DNA from: Pseudomonadota bacterium
GTDB taxonomy: Bacteria; Desulfobacterota; Desulfovibrionia; Desulfovibrionales; Desulfovibrionaceae
Length of the DNA stretch: 35,984 nucleotides
Reading direction: 5' to 3'
NCBI GenBank assembly: GCA_023399375.1
Contig: JAEWPX010000004.1
Coordinates: 1-35,984, forward strand
This document shows positions 27,026 through 34,634 of the stretch, piece by piece (the stretch's first letter is position 1; every line of letters begins with the position of its first letter). The position numbers and the translations under genes are program-made. The notes beneath the pieces were generated by a model. It was not told where the DNA came from. It made no database searches and was given only the letters and a program-made list of their open reading frames with translations.

Positions 27026-28756
27026 TCAGGCCAGCATCCGCCCCGGGCCCGAGCGCGATTCGTTCTCGCGCGTCACGCGGATGGCCCGCAGCCCGGACAC
27101 CGGGCATTCGTGCTCGCACATGCCGCAGCCCACGCAACGCGCCGGGTCCACATGGGGCTGCTGGAGCCGTACCACGACCTCGGCGCGGCGGCCCTGGCCG
27201 AGGTCGGCAAGCGGTTTTTCGAGCGTCAGGCTCGCGCCGGAAAGGGACACGATGCGCCGTGCCGCCGCGTCGGGGAACCCGGCCGGGCGCAGGTAATAGT
27301 CGCCGCTGCCGAGGTTGCGGCCCGTGCCCGGCGCGGCCGCAAGGGCCAAGACCGCGCCTTTGGCGTCGGCGATGTCCACGGCCCCGCCGAACACGGGCTC
27401 GAAAACCGTACGCACGCCGATGGCCTTGGGGCTGACCGGGCAGACCTCCTGGCAGACGATGCACGGCCGGCCCATGGCCCAGGGCAGGCAGCGCGTGCGG
27501 TCCACGAACGCCGTGCCCAGGCGCAGGGGGCCGGCGGCGGCGAAATCGCCGCGCCCGAGTTTTTCGGCGAGCGTGAAAGGCCGGATGGCCGCCGTGGGGC
27601 AGACCTGCCCGCAGGCGATGCAGTTTTGCAGGCAGCCGGCCCTGCCCAGGCGGTAATCGAGGGCGGGCGTCCACAATCCGGCGACGCCGGCCACGGTCAC
27701 GGCCGGCTGGATCACGCCCGCCGGGCAGACGCGCATGCATTGGCCGCAGCGGATGCAGCGGGCAAGGAACCGGTCCTCGTCGAGGGAGCCGGGCGGGCGG
27801 ATCAGGCTTGCATTGCGGCCCTGGGCCTCGGCCCCGCCCACGCGCCACAGCGGCGCGGCCAGCGCGCCGGCAGCCAGCGCGGCCAGGGCGCCGCGCCGGG
27901 AAAGGTCCGGCAACGCCCGCTCGCCGCAGGCCGAAGCGCGCGCGCCAAAGCCGATGCGGCCCGTGGGACAGGCGTCCAGGCAATTCATGCAGAGCACGCA
28001 TTCACTGAGCAGCAGTTCCCCGGACGGCCGGCAGCCGCCTTCGCAGTATTCCTCGCAGCGCCGGCACGTGCCGCACGATTTCGCGTCGGCCTTGCCGATG
28101 CGCCAGGGAACGAAACGCACGGCCAGACCGAAAAGCGCGCCCAAGGGGCAGACATAGCGGCAGAAAAAACGGGGCCGCCAGAGGTTGGCGGCCAGGACGG
28201 CCAGCAGAAGCAGCCCGATGGCGGACGCCCCGGCGTAGGCGCGGCCTTCGCCGTGGACGCCGAAGCGGCCGGGATCGACCAGGGGCAGCACGGCGAGGTT
28301 CACGCCCCGCGCGACCAGCGGCAGCGGATCGAGCAGCCCGGTTTGCACGCTACCAAGGGCCGCCGCGCCCAGGAAAAAGGCCAGCAGCACGTATTTGACG
28401 CCCTGGCCCCTGTCCGGGACGTTTTCCGCCACGCGCCGCGCCGTGCCCGCCCGCCGTCGCCACAGCCAGCCGGCAAGCTGGTTGAGCGCACCCAGGGGAC
28501 AGACGAAGCCGCAGAAGAAGCGGCCGAGAAAAAAGGTTACGACCAGAACGAGCACCGCCCAGAAAAGCGGCGCGTACAGCGTGTGCGTCGAAAGCACCGT
28601 GACCAGGGCCGTCAGCGGATCGAGGGAGAGAATGAAGTTGATGGGCCAGCCGCGCAGCTGCCAGAAGGCGTCGCCGACGGTAGCAACCACGCAGAACCAC
28701 AGGAAAAGCAGCACGAAGAAGGTCTGGCTCGCACGCCTGGCGACGACGATACGCAT
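27026..28756 (-). CDS. Membrane iron-sulfur protein, NapH-NapG-like fusion
   Basis: A 576-residue protein. The N-terminal half is NapH-like, with about four helices, cysteine pairs CGFVCP (82-87) and CRYVCP (199-204), then ferredoxin-type motifs at C228-C242 and C253-C263. Residues 285-305 read SRRGALAALAAGALAAPLW, resembling a second, internal twin-arginine signal or anchor. The C-terminal half is NapG/MauM-like with four further cysteine groups (C334-C344, C375-C386, C423-C439, C541-C551). It probably passes electrons from the quinone pool or membrane to periplasmic acceptors. Its start lies three bases after the DUF362 stop. Confidence 0.9.
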   Translation of the reverse strand: MRIVVARRASQTFFVLLFLWFCVVATVGDAFWQLRGWPINFILSLDPLTALVTVLSTHTLYAPLFWAVLVLVVTFFLGRFFCGFVCPLGALNQLAGWLWRRRAGTARRVAENVPDRGQGVKYVLLAFFLGAAALGSVQTGLLDPLPLVARGVNLAVLPLVDPGRFGVHGEGRAYAGASAIGLLLLAVLAANLWRPRFFCRYVCPLGALFGLAVRFVPWRIGKADAKSCGTCRRCEEYCEGGCRPSGELLLSECVLCMNCLDACPTGRIGFGARASACGERALPDLSRRGALAALAAGALAAPLWRVGGAEAQGRNASLIRPPGSLDEDRFLARCIRCGQCMRVCPAGVIQPAVTVAGVAGLWTPALDYRLGRAGCLQNCIACGQVCPTAAIRPFTLAEKLGRGDFAAAGPLRLGTAFVDRTRCLPWAMGRPCIVCQEVCPVSPKAIGVRTVFEPVFGGAVDIADAKGAVLALAAAPGTGRNLGSGDYYLRPAGFPDAAARRIVSLSGASLTLEKPLADLGQGRRAEVVVRLQQPHVDPARCVGCGMCEHECPVSGLRAIRVTRENESRSGPGRMLA

Positions 28757-28759
28757 GTC

Positions 28760-29800
28760 CTACCCCGCCGCCGGTTCGGTGTTGATGGTGACGGGAGCAA
28801 GGCTCGCCACGTCCAGGGTGCCGACGCCGGCGGTTTGCGCCAGGGCGAGGTAGGGCAGGTCCGCGGGCGTCTTGCCGAGCAGCGTCACGCCGAGCGTGTC
28901 CGTGGCCACGGGATCGGGCGACAGGTACATGACCCCGGCGGCGCGCAGGTCGGACAGCGACCCGCCCGTGGGGCCGTTGGTCATCATCACGGTCGTGCCG
29001 TCGAGCACGCACAGCGTCGGGCGCAGCATGCCGCCGAGTTCGGCGATGATGCCGTTGATGTCCTGGTGGAAGATGTTGCGCCGCCCACCGAGGAGCCCGT
29101 AGAAATTTTTGAGCGACATCGAGGCCACGGCCCGCTGGTGGTCCTTGACCGCGGCCAGGGCGATGACCTTGGTCACGCCGGCGAAGGCCCCGGAAAAGAC
29201 CGGCCAGTCGGCGAGCAGCCGCCCGCCCGGCAGGGACAGCGGCGAGAAAAGGGCCGGACGCGGCAGGATGATCCGCGCCCCGGCCGCACGGGCCGCGTCG
29301 CCAAGGCCCGAGACCTCGAAACAGCTTTCGGGGTTGTTGATGGGGTTGTCCGCGACGAGCACCTTCGCGGCACCGGCCTCGCGACAGGCGGCGGCCACGG
29401 CGGATAAAAGCTCCGGGCTCGTGGTCGCGCCGAGGACGGCCGGCGAGGCGATGACGGCGTTGACCTTGAGCAGCACCGTGTCGCCCTTGGCGATAAACGC
29501 GCCCATGCCGCCAAGGGCCGCGACCCCGGCCCTGAACATGGCCGCGCGGTCCGTGCCGTGCACCTCGGCCAGTCGGGGTTTGCCGGCCTGGGGCGGGGGC
29601 GCGGCGAAATCGCCGAGCGTCGTCAGCGTCCTGGCGTTTTCCACGGCCGCCGGCCCGGACGGGTCGCGCAGGGCAAGCCCGAGCCCGCCCACGGCCACGG
29701 CCGCCGCGCCCGCCCCGGCCAGGCGCAGCAGGAAATCCCGGCGCGACAGCGGTCCGGGACGTTCCTTGCCCGCAGCCGGCATGTTCTCATGCTCGTTCAT
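28760..29800 (-). CDS. Tat-exported DUF362 protein
   Basis: A 346-residue protein. A twin-arginine signal (PLSRRDFLLRLAGAG, Arg 20-21) is followed by a DUF362 domain with the patterns DTVLLKVNA, VADNPINNPESCFEVSG and LKNFYGLLGGRRNIFHQ. DUF362 has no established biochemical role, though it often accompanies ferredoxins. This copy lacks the ferredoxin part seen in some members; its cysteines are scattered. Its ATG overlaps the stop of the DUF6599 gene (ATGA), and its stop lies three bases before the NapH-NapG fusion gene. It is presumably a periplasmic partner of the fusion protein. Confidence 0.87.
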   Translation of the reverse strand: MNEHENMPAAGKERPGPLSRRDFLLRLAGAGAAAVAVGGLGLALRDPSGPAAVENARTLTTLGDFAAPPPQAGKPRLAEVHGTDRAAMFRAGVAALGGMGAFIAKGDTVLLKVNAVIASPAVLGATTSPELLSAVAAACREAGAAKVLVADNPINNPESCFEVSGLGDAARAAGARIILPRPALFSPLSLPGGRLLADWPVFSGAFAGVTKVIALAAVKDHQRAVASMSLKNFYGLLGGRRNIFHQDINGIIAELGGMLRPTLCVLDGTTVMMTNGPTGGSLSDLRAAGVMYLSPDPVATDTLGVTLLGKTPADLPYLALAQTAGVGTLDVASLAPVTINTEPAAG

Positions 29801-30825
29801 GGAATACGTTCCTTGAGGCGGGCCGCGAGGTTCGCGGCCAGTTCCAGGGCGGCCTCGCGGCTGACGGCGTCATGCACGCCGGCGAGGAGCCCGTCCCTGG
29901 TCCAGAGGATCTCGAAGGAGCCCGGCGCGGCCAAAAGGACCGCGCCCTCGGGCAATCCGGCCGCGTCCTCGCGGGCGTAGCCGTTTTGGGTCAGAAAAGC
30001 GGCAAAGGCCTTGGCGTCGGTCGCGGCCGCGTCCGGCGTGTCGCGCGCGGCCAGAAACGCCGTGGCCGCGCCGTGCGGCATGGCGTAGTCGGCCGTGTAG
30101 ACATTGGAAAACCCGGCCATGCCCATGGCGTCGGAAGCGGCCAGACGCAGGCTCGCCGCGTCCTGCCCCTCTTCCGGGAAAAGCGTTTTGGGATCCGGGG
30201 CCGCACCTGCGGCGTCGGCCGCCGGCTTATCCTCGGGCAGGCGCGCGGCGATCTCCCGGGCGACCGCGGCCAGGGCCTCACGGGTGGAGGCGTCGGCGCG
30301 GTCGGCGGAAAGCTCCACGTAGTAGCGGCCCCTGGTGAAATAGAGGGCGTTTGGCGTGGCGTAGGCGTCCGGGGAAAGGTCGCTTGGCGTCGCGCCGGGG
30401 CGGCGCTGGCCGCTTAAGACCGCGTAGGCGTCCCGGGGCGACGCCTGGGCGTAGACATAGGCGTCCAGGCGCGCGCCCGAGGCCAGAGTGAAGGCGCGCA
30501 CGGACATTTCCTTGAAATTGGCCGCGAGGTACAGCTCGGCCTTGCCGTCGATGCGGTCGGAGAGCGTCTCGGGATCGTAGCTTTCGACCGGCCCGGCCGG
30601 CGTGGCCCCCGCGAGCGCGCCGAGAAAGGCCGCGGTCTCGAAGGCGCGTCCGGCAGCCAGCCCGGCCGAGGCCGGCGGGGGAAGCGGCGACGTGGCCACG
30701 AGCACGGCCGGAGAAAAACGCGATTGGGCACCCCCCAGCCACACGGCCAGGGCGACGAGCAGGGCCAGCACGGAAAACGACGCCGTGCGCTCGGCGCGGC
30801 CCGGTCCCAGACGACGCAACGCCAT
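29797..30825 (-). CDS. DUF6599-like exported or membrane-anchored protein
   Basis: A 342-residue protein with a basic N terminus and one hydrophobic segment (about 17-33), then an exported domain. SYDPETLSDRIDGKAELYL is the hallmark of DUF6599 proteins (usually Y-x-P-E-x-L-x-x-x-I-x-G-x-A-E-x-Y). It is followed by a strand-rich stretch (LDAYVYAQASPRDAYAVL). The function is unknown; the family recurs beside NapH- and DUF362-like genes in deltaproteobacteria, from memory. GAGGG precedes ATG 30825, inside the end of the upstream gene's region (11-base gap). Its stop overlaps the DUF362 start. Confidence 0.8.
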   Translation of the reverse strand: MALRRLGPGRAERTASFSVLALLVALAVWLGGAQSRFSPAVLVATSPLPPPASAGLAAGRAFETAAFLGALAGATPAGPVESYDPETLSDRIDGKAELYLAANFKEMSVRAFTLASGARLDAYVYAQASPRDAYAVLSGQRRPGATPSDLSPDAYATPNALYFTRGRYYVELSADRADASTREALAAVAREIAARLPEDKPAADAAGAAPDPKTLFPEEGQDAASLRLAASDAMGMAGFSNVYTADYAMPHGAATAFLAARDTPDAAATDAKAFAAFLTQNGYAREDAAGLPEGAVLLAAPGSFEILWTRDGLLAGVHDAVSREAALELAANLAARLKERIP

Positions 30826-30836
30826 ACGGGAATCCC

Positions 30837-31457
30837 TCAGTTGACCGCCTTGCCCGCTTCGCAGTCGTAGCGCGGCGGACAGGACAGCGCGGTCGGCAAC
30901 AGCGATTGCGGCGAAGCGGGATCGAGCGCGCCGTCGCGCAACACGAAACGCAGCTCGCCGGAAACCGGGAATCCGGCCTCGATGGCTTTGCCCAGGCGGG
31001 CCACGGCGTCGGCGTATTCCGGCTCGGCCTTGTTCTTGTGGAACTGCTTGCGCCAGTCGAGCCACTGTTTCGGGTTCATGGCGCTCTGGTCCACGAAGAG
31101 GTAGTCGGTCACGCCGTCCGGGCAGTCCTGCTCCAGGACCAGGGTGTATTCAAAGAGAGGATTGGCCGGGTCGCGGGCGGCCAGCCGCGCCGCCTCGTCG
31201 GCCTCGATGAGCCAGGCCGTGGGACAGGCCCGGGCGGCGACGAAATCGGCTACCGGCCCGAAAAGGAAGGCGGGCCGGGACTCGTCGGCGATGAAATACC
31301 CGTCCAGAAAGGCCTTGGGCGGGACGTAGGGCGCGTAGCCCAGCTCCTTGCGCAGGGCCATTGCCCGTTGCGACTCGGCCGAAACGTGGGCGACCCCGCA
31401 AAGCGAAACCGCAATAACCGCCAGGAACACCGCGAAGGCACAGGGGAAACGCCGCAT
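30837..31457 (-). CDS. Exported protein of unknown function, first gene of the redox operon
   Basis: A 206-residue protein with a Sec signal peptide (RRF start, hydrophobic core, cleavage after HVSA). The mature protein contains GYAPYVPPKAFLDGYF and a distribution of cysteines (AACPTAW, EQDCPDG, SCPPRYDCEAG) that could form disulfides or bind a metal. I do not recognise the family. ATG 31457 has AGGAGG; an upstream start would give an unnatural extension. It is 11 bases from the DUF6599 gene, so the operon appears to begin here. Its upstream region holds a weak TTGCCA/CTACTG pair and a small TACTG/CAGTA inverted repeat (31499-31511). Confidence 0.72.
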   Translation of the reverse strand: MRRFPCAFAVFLAVIAVSLCGVAHVSAESQRAMALRKELGYAPYVPPKAFLDGYFIADESRPAFLFGPVADFVAARACPTAWLIEADEAARLAARDPANPLFEYTLVLEQDCPDGVTDYLFVDQSAMNPKQWLDWRKQFHKNKAEPEYADAVARLGKAIEAGFPVSGELRFVLRDGALDPASPQSLLPTALSCPPRYDCEAGKAVN

Positions 31458-31600
31458 TCCGCCTCCTGCCGGACCTGCGCCCGGACTCCGAGGAATCTTA
31501 CTGCCGCAGTAGCAAAATCGAAACGCCGCTGGCAAGGAGTATGCAAAAAGTGCCTAGCCCGCTGCGGCAGCCCTCCCCCACCGGCGGGTGACCGTAAAGA

Positions 31601-31633
31601 CAAGGGGCCGGACGCGTCGCGCCCGGCCCCTTG
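31601..31633 (-). terminator. Terminator of the orphan small gene
   Basis: CAAGGGGCCGG and CCGGCCCCTTG form a perfect 11-base stem (31601-31611 with 31623-31633), beginning 11 bases after the minus-strand stop and followed by TCTTTA. It separates this gene from the redox operon. Confidence 0.6.
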
Positions 31634-31644
31634 AGCGATGTCGT

Positions 31645-32055
31645 TTAGGACGATGTGGAACTGCCCCGGTAATGGGGGGACTTCTCGATCAGGTCGGTCA
31701 GCAGCAGCACCATGGACAGGTCCCGCTTGTTGACCGGCGTGACGGCCGACAGCACGTAGTCCTTGAGCGACGCGCCGGTTCCCGGCAATTCCCTGTCGTC
31801 GCCCTGCCTGGTGTTGTGCACGGCTTCCAGAAACGAAAGCAGCAGGTACGGCCACACGTCGTCGTAGTAGAGATGGTAGTCGAGGATCTCCTTGATTTTC
31901 ATGATCGCGTATAAAATATTGTCTGTTTGCCGATAATCCCGGGTCCACAGATCCCGATCGCTCAGACGCGGCCGCTTAGGCGACAGGTTCGTTGCCATCC
32001 CCCGTCCCGGCTCCCGCATCCGACGATGGTCGTCGAGATGCACTATCTGGGCCAT
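31645..32055 (-). CDS. Small cytoplasmic protein of unknown function
   Basis: A 136-residue protein without a signal peptide. The first 40 residues are basic and probably disordered. Residues about 45-136 look helical, with TDNILYAIMKIKEILDYHLYY then VWPYLLLSFLEAVHNTR, and end in a flexible Ser-rich tail. The aromatic and Leu pattern suggests a helical bundle or a protein-binding domain, but no family is recognised. ATG 32055 has GGGAGG upstream; an alternative GTG at 32112 would add 19 residues. It is divergent from the double-cubane gene, and its upstream region abuts that promoter, so shared regulation is possible. Confidence 0.7.
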   Translation of the reverse strand: MAQIVHLDDHRRMREPGRGMATNLSPKRPRLSDRDLWTRDYRQTDNILYAIMKIKEILDYHLYYDDVWPYLLLSFLEAVHNTRQGDDRELPGTGASLKDYVLSAVTPVNKRDLSMVLLLTDLIEKSPHYRGSSTSS

Positions 32056-32141
32056 GCGCCTCCCTCCCTGGCGGCTTGCGTTCCGGCTTCCGGCCGGGCG
32101 CGTGTTGCTCACAGCCCTTTTCGGACGCCCCGGGAATTCCT

Positions 32142-32170
32142 TTAGCGGGGCAGCGATAGTTTATTACAAT
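32142..32170 (+). promoter_or_regulatory. Promoter of the double-cubane gene pair
   Basis: TACAAT (32165-32170) is a strong -10, in an AT-rich patch of an otherwise GC-rich sequence. TTAGCG (32142-32147) is a weak -35 at 17 bases. The weak -35 would suit an activated or repressed promoter. Confidence 0.5.
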
Positions 32171-32176
32171 ACTATC
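32155..32176 (+). promoter_or_regulatory. Inverted repeat over the -10, candidate operator
   Basis: GATAGT (32155-32160) and ACTATC (32171-32176) form a perfect 6-base dyad with a ten-base spacer centred on the -10. The element does not match an operator known to me. Confidence 0.4.
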
Positions 32177-32252
32177 ATGACGAAATGATTAGAATTAACG
32201 ATTTCACGCCGGAGCAAGGCGCAGATATCAGGGAGAATCATCTTTTTCTCCT

Positions 32253-32257
32253 GGAGG
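32253..32257 (+). promoter_or_regulatory. Shine-Dalgarno sequence that decides the double-cubane gene start
   Basis: GGAGG lies five bases before ATG 32263. An in-frame ATG at 32185 would have only about eight bases of leader and no ribosome site, so the later start was chosen. Confidence 0.7.
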
Positions 32258-32262
32258 AAACC

Positions 32263-33540
32263 ATGACGGATGCGGCCCATGCGGCGATGTGGGAACGGCT
32301 CGATCTGGACATCGAGGCCCACGACGCCCTGCTTGCGGTTCTGGGCAAGTTTTACGGCGACATCTACCTGTCCCAGCAGGGACGGCTCAAGGGCGCGGAG
32401 TACCTGGACTTCGTGCTCTCCGAAGTGCACGGCCTGCGCATCAAGGAAATCCAGGACGCCAAGGCGGCCGGGAAGAAAGTCGTGGGCACGTTTTGCGTGT
32501 TCGTGCCCGAGGAGCTGACGCTGGCCGCCGGGGCCGTGCAGGTGGGTCTTTGCGCCGGAGCCAAGGCCGGCACGGAAAAGGCAGAAACCCTCGTGCCGCG
32601 CGGCACCTGCGACCTCATCAAGTCTTTCGTCGGCTTCAAGCTGGCCCGGCTTTGCCCCTACACCGAATCCTGCGACCTCGTGGTCGGCGAGACCACCTGC
32701 GACGGCAAGAAAAAGGCCTACGAGGCCTTCGGTGAGCACGTGAACATGCACGTCATGGAAGTGCCCCAGTGCAAGGGCTCCTGCGACGTGACCCTCTTCC
32801 GGGCCGAGCTCGCACGCTACAAGGAGGCGCTGGAGGCGCTCACGGGCAACGCCATTACCGCCGCCTCCCTGGCGGAGGCGACCGGGCGCGTCAACGCCAA
32901 GCGCCGGGCTCTCCAGCGCCTGGCGAAGCTGCGCGCCGCGGACCCGGCCCCCATCTCCGGCCGCGACGCCCTGCTCGTCAACCAGATCAGCTTCTACGAC
33001 GACCCGGACCGCTTCACGGCCAAGGTCAACGAACTGTGCGACGAGATCGAGGCGCGCATCGCCAAGGGAGAGGGCGTGGCTCCCCAGGGGACGCCCCGGC
33101 TGCTTCTGGCCGGCTGCCCCATGGCCGTGCCCAACTGGAAGCTCCCCTACCTCATCGAGAGTTCGGGCGCGGTCATCGTGGGCGAGGAGTCCTGCATCGG
33201 CGAGCGCAACACCCGCGACCTGACCGACGAGACGCCCGCGGACCTCGAAGGCATGCTCGACGCCCTGGCCGCGCGGTACATGAAGATCGACTGCGCCTGC
33301 TTCACTCCCAACGACGAGCGCCTTGCGCACATCGCGGAGATGGCCAGGGAGCTCAAGGCCGACGGGGTCGTCCACTACGGCCTGCTCTTCTGCCAGCCCT
33401 ACGCGAACGAGGCGATGAAGGTCGGCAAAGCCATGGAGGCGGCGGGCGTGCCCTACCTCGCCATCGAGACGGACTACGGCATGGAGGACGCGGGCCAGCT
33501 CAAGACCCGGGTCGAGGCCTTCGTGGAGACGCTGGCGTGA
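32263..33540 (+). CDS. Double-cubane cluster-type 2-hydroxyacyl-CoA dehydratase family protein
   Basis: A 425-residue cytoplasmic protein of the HgdB/BcrC superfamily, resembling the YjiM and double-cubane-cluster branch. That branch carries a [8Fe-9S] cluster and reduces small molecules such as acetylene in vitro when fed by an ATP-driven activator. Cysteines placed like cluster ligands include C78 (GTFCVF), C116 (RGTCDL), C131 and C137 (CPYTESC), C146, C285 (AGCPM), C311 (EESCIGERN), and C344, C346 and C377. The motif CDGKKKAYE is typical of the family. No acyl-CoA transferase, mutase or second dehydratase subunit adjoins it, which argues against a fermentation dehydratase. The physiological substrate is unknown. 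It overlaps the activator gene (GTGA). Confidence 0.88.
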   Translation: MTDAAHAAMWERLDLDIEAHDALLAVLGKFYGDIYLSQQGRLKGAEYLDFVLSEVHGLRIKEIQDAKAAGKKVVGTFCVFVPEELTLAAGAVQVGLCAGAKAGTEKAETLVPRGTCDLIKSFVGFKLARLCPYTESCDLVVGETTCDGKKKAYEAFGEHVNMHVMEVPQCKGSCDVTLFRAELARYKEALEALTGNAITAASLAEATGRVNAKRRALQRLAKLRAADPAPISGRDALLVNQISFYDDPDRFTAKVNELCDEIEARIAKGEGVAPQGTPRLLLAGCPMAVPNWKLPYLIESSGAVIVGEESCIGERNTRDLTDETPADLEGMLDALAARYMKIDCACFTPNDERLAHIAEMARELKADGVVHYGLLFCQPYANEAMKVGKAMEAAGVPYLAIETDYGMEDAGQLKTRVEAFVETLA

Positions 33541-34295
33541 CGGAAGTCGCGGGTCTGGACATCGGTTCCCGGTCCATCGAGGCCGTGGTGGTGCGCGGCG
33601 GGGAGGTCGTCTCCATGCGCCGCGCACCCACGACCTTCGACCCGTTGGGGCAGGTGCGCGCCCTGTTCCCGGACGGCCCGCCCGCGCGGCTGGCCGTGAC
33701 CGGCTACGGCCGGGAACTGGCCCTGACGCGCTATCCCCACGCCCGCACCGTGACCGAGATCAAGGCCCACGCCATCGGCGCGGCGCGGCTTTTTCCCGAG
33801 GCCGCCACGCTGCTCGACATCGGCGGCCAGGACACCAAGGCCGTCTCGCTCCTGCCCGGCGGCAAGGTCGGCCGCTTCGAGATGAACGACCGCTGCGCCG
33901 CGGGCACGGGCAAGTTCCTCGAATACACGGCCACGGCCTTCGGCCTGACCGTGGCCGAATTCGCCGCGCTGGCCCTGGCCGGCAGCGATCCGCCGCCCAT
34001 CAGCTCCATGTGCACGGTGTTCGCGGAAAGCGAAGCCACCACGCTCATGGCCCGGGGCGTGGGGCAGGCCGACATCGCGCTCGGGCTGCACAAGGCCATC
34101 GTGGCGCGCACCGTAGCCATGCTGTCCCGGGTGGGGTTGCGCCCGCCCCTGGTCTTCGTCGGCGGCGTGGCGAAAAACCCCTGCGCCGTACGCCTGGTAG
34201 CCGAGGCCGTGGGGTTTGCCCCGCTCGTGCCCGCGCAGCCGGACATGACCGGCGCCCTCGGCGCGGCGCTCTGGCTTGCGCAACCCCCCGCCTGA
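33537..34295 (+). CDS. ATPase activator of the double-cubane protein (BadF/BadG/HgdC family)
   Basis: A 252-residue ASKHA-fold ATPase. Phosphate loop 1 GLDIGSRSIEAV, the adenosine-side DIGGQDTKA and NDRCAAGTGKFLE are present. Cysteines C120 and C159 (SSMCTVFAE) are positioned like those that bridge two subunits through a single [4Fe-4S] cluster. Such homodimers hydrolyse ATP to inject a low-potential electron into the partner. It starts with GTG overlapping the TGA of the partner gene, a clear coupling that marks them as a stoichiometric pair. A 7-base stem hairpin (34304-34320) follows, without a T-run. Confidence 0.92.
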   Translation: MTEVAGLDIGSRSIEAVVVRGGEVVSMRRAPTTFDPLGQVRALFPDGPPARLAVTGYGRELALTRYPHARTVTEIKAHAIGAARLFPEAATLLDIGGQDTKAVSLLPGGKVGRFEMNDRCAAGTGKFLEYTATAFGLTVAEFAALALAGSDPPPISSMCTVFAESEATTLMARGVGQADIALGLHKAIVARTVAMLSRVGLRPPLVFVGGVAKNPCAVRLVAEAVGFAPLVPAQPDMTGALGAALWLAQPPA

Positions 34296-34424
34296 ACCGT
34301 TTTTGGCCCGCCACGGGCCACCGTTCCCGATCCGGCCCGTACGCCGGGCATGTTCCCGGCCAGCACCTCCCGATGCCGCACATTCAGGATTGACATGCAT
34401 TTCCCTTTCGAAAGAATACGCAAT

Positions 34425-34450
34425 TCCTAAAAAAACTAATAAATTTAGGA
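34425..34450 (+). promoter_or_regulatory. Inverted repeat upstream of the porin promoter
   Basis: TCCTAAA (34425-34431) and TTTAGGA (34444-34450) are perfect arms with a 12-base spacer, about 50-75 bases before the -35. It could be an activator or repressor site; the cognate protein is unknown. Confidence 0.4.
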
Positions 34451-34503
34451 TACTGCCCTCTCAAAAATCGCCATCTCGCTTCAGACAAGAAAAATATTAT
34501 TTT

Positions 34504-34530
34504 TTTACAATGAACTTATTGCAATATAAA
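34504..34530 (+). promoter_or_regulatory. Candidate porin promoter
   Basis: TATAAA (34525-34530) is a near-consensus -10. TTTACA (34504-34509) lies 15 bases upstream, and other T-rich hexamers fit a 16-17 base spacing. The leader to the ATG would be about 95 bases. Confidence 0.5.
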
Positions 34531-34552
34531 CGTCCTCGGCATAAAGGGGAGC

Positions 34553-34591
34553 CACGTCCTTCCCGGATTAGCCACCGGGGCAATGGACGTG
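34553..34591 (+). promoter_or_regulatory. Nested hairpin in the porin 5' leader
   Basis: The outer arms CACGTCC and GGACGTG (34553-34559, 34585-34591) enclose inner arms CCCGG and CCGGG (34562-34566, 34575-34579) with an eight-base apical loop. It ends about 34 bases before the ribosome site and could affect mRNA stability or translation. Confidence 0.45.
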
Positions 34592-34634
34592 TCGTGGTTG
34601 TTGCAAAGCAATCCGCATGAGATCGGAGGAAGAG

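Larger units (their letters stand above)
34296..34634 (+). other. Non-coding region and long AT-rich leader before the porin
   Basis: No gene is supported here. The first 90 bases are GC-rich with short hairpins (34304-34320 and 34343-34360). From 34385 the sequence turns strikingly AT-rich and holds a lone TTGACA (34390-34395), an inverted repeat, a promoter and a structured leader. This is the expected layout for a strongly expressed, regulated outer-membrane gene. Confidence 0.7.

Noticed and set aside
32177..32263. Longer N terminus for the double-cubane protein from ATG 32185, and a three-codon ORF at 32177
   Set aside because: Neither has a ribosome site, the extension lies in the promoter-proximal AT-rich leader, and ATG 32263 has an ideal GGAGG.
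34276..34620. Open frame between the activator and the porin
   Set aside because: No ribosome site, composition shifts abruptly along it, and it covers the promoter and leader elements.
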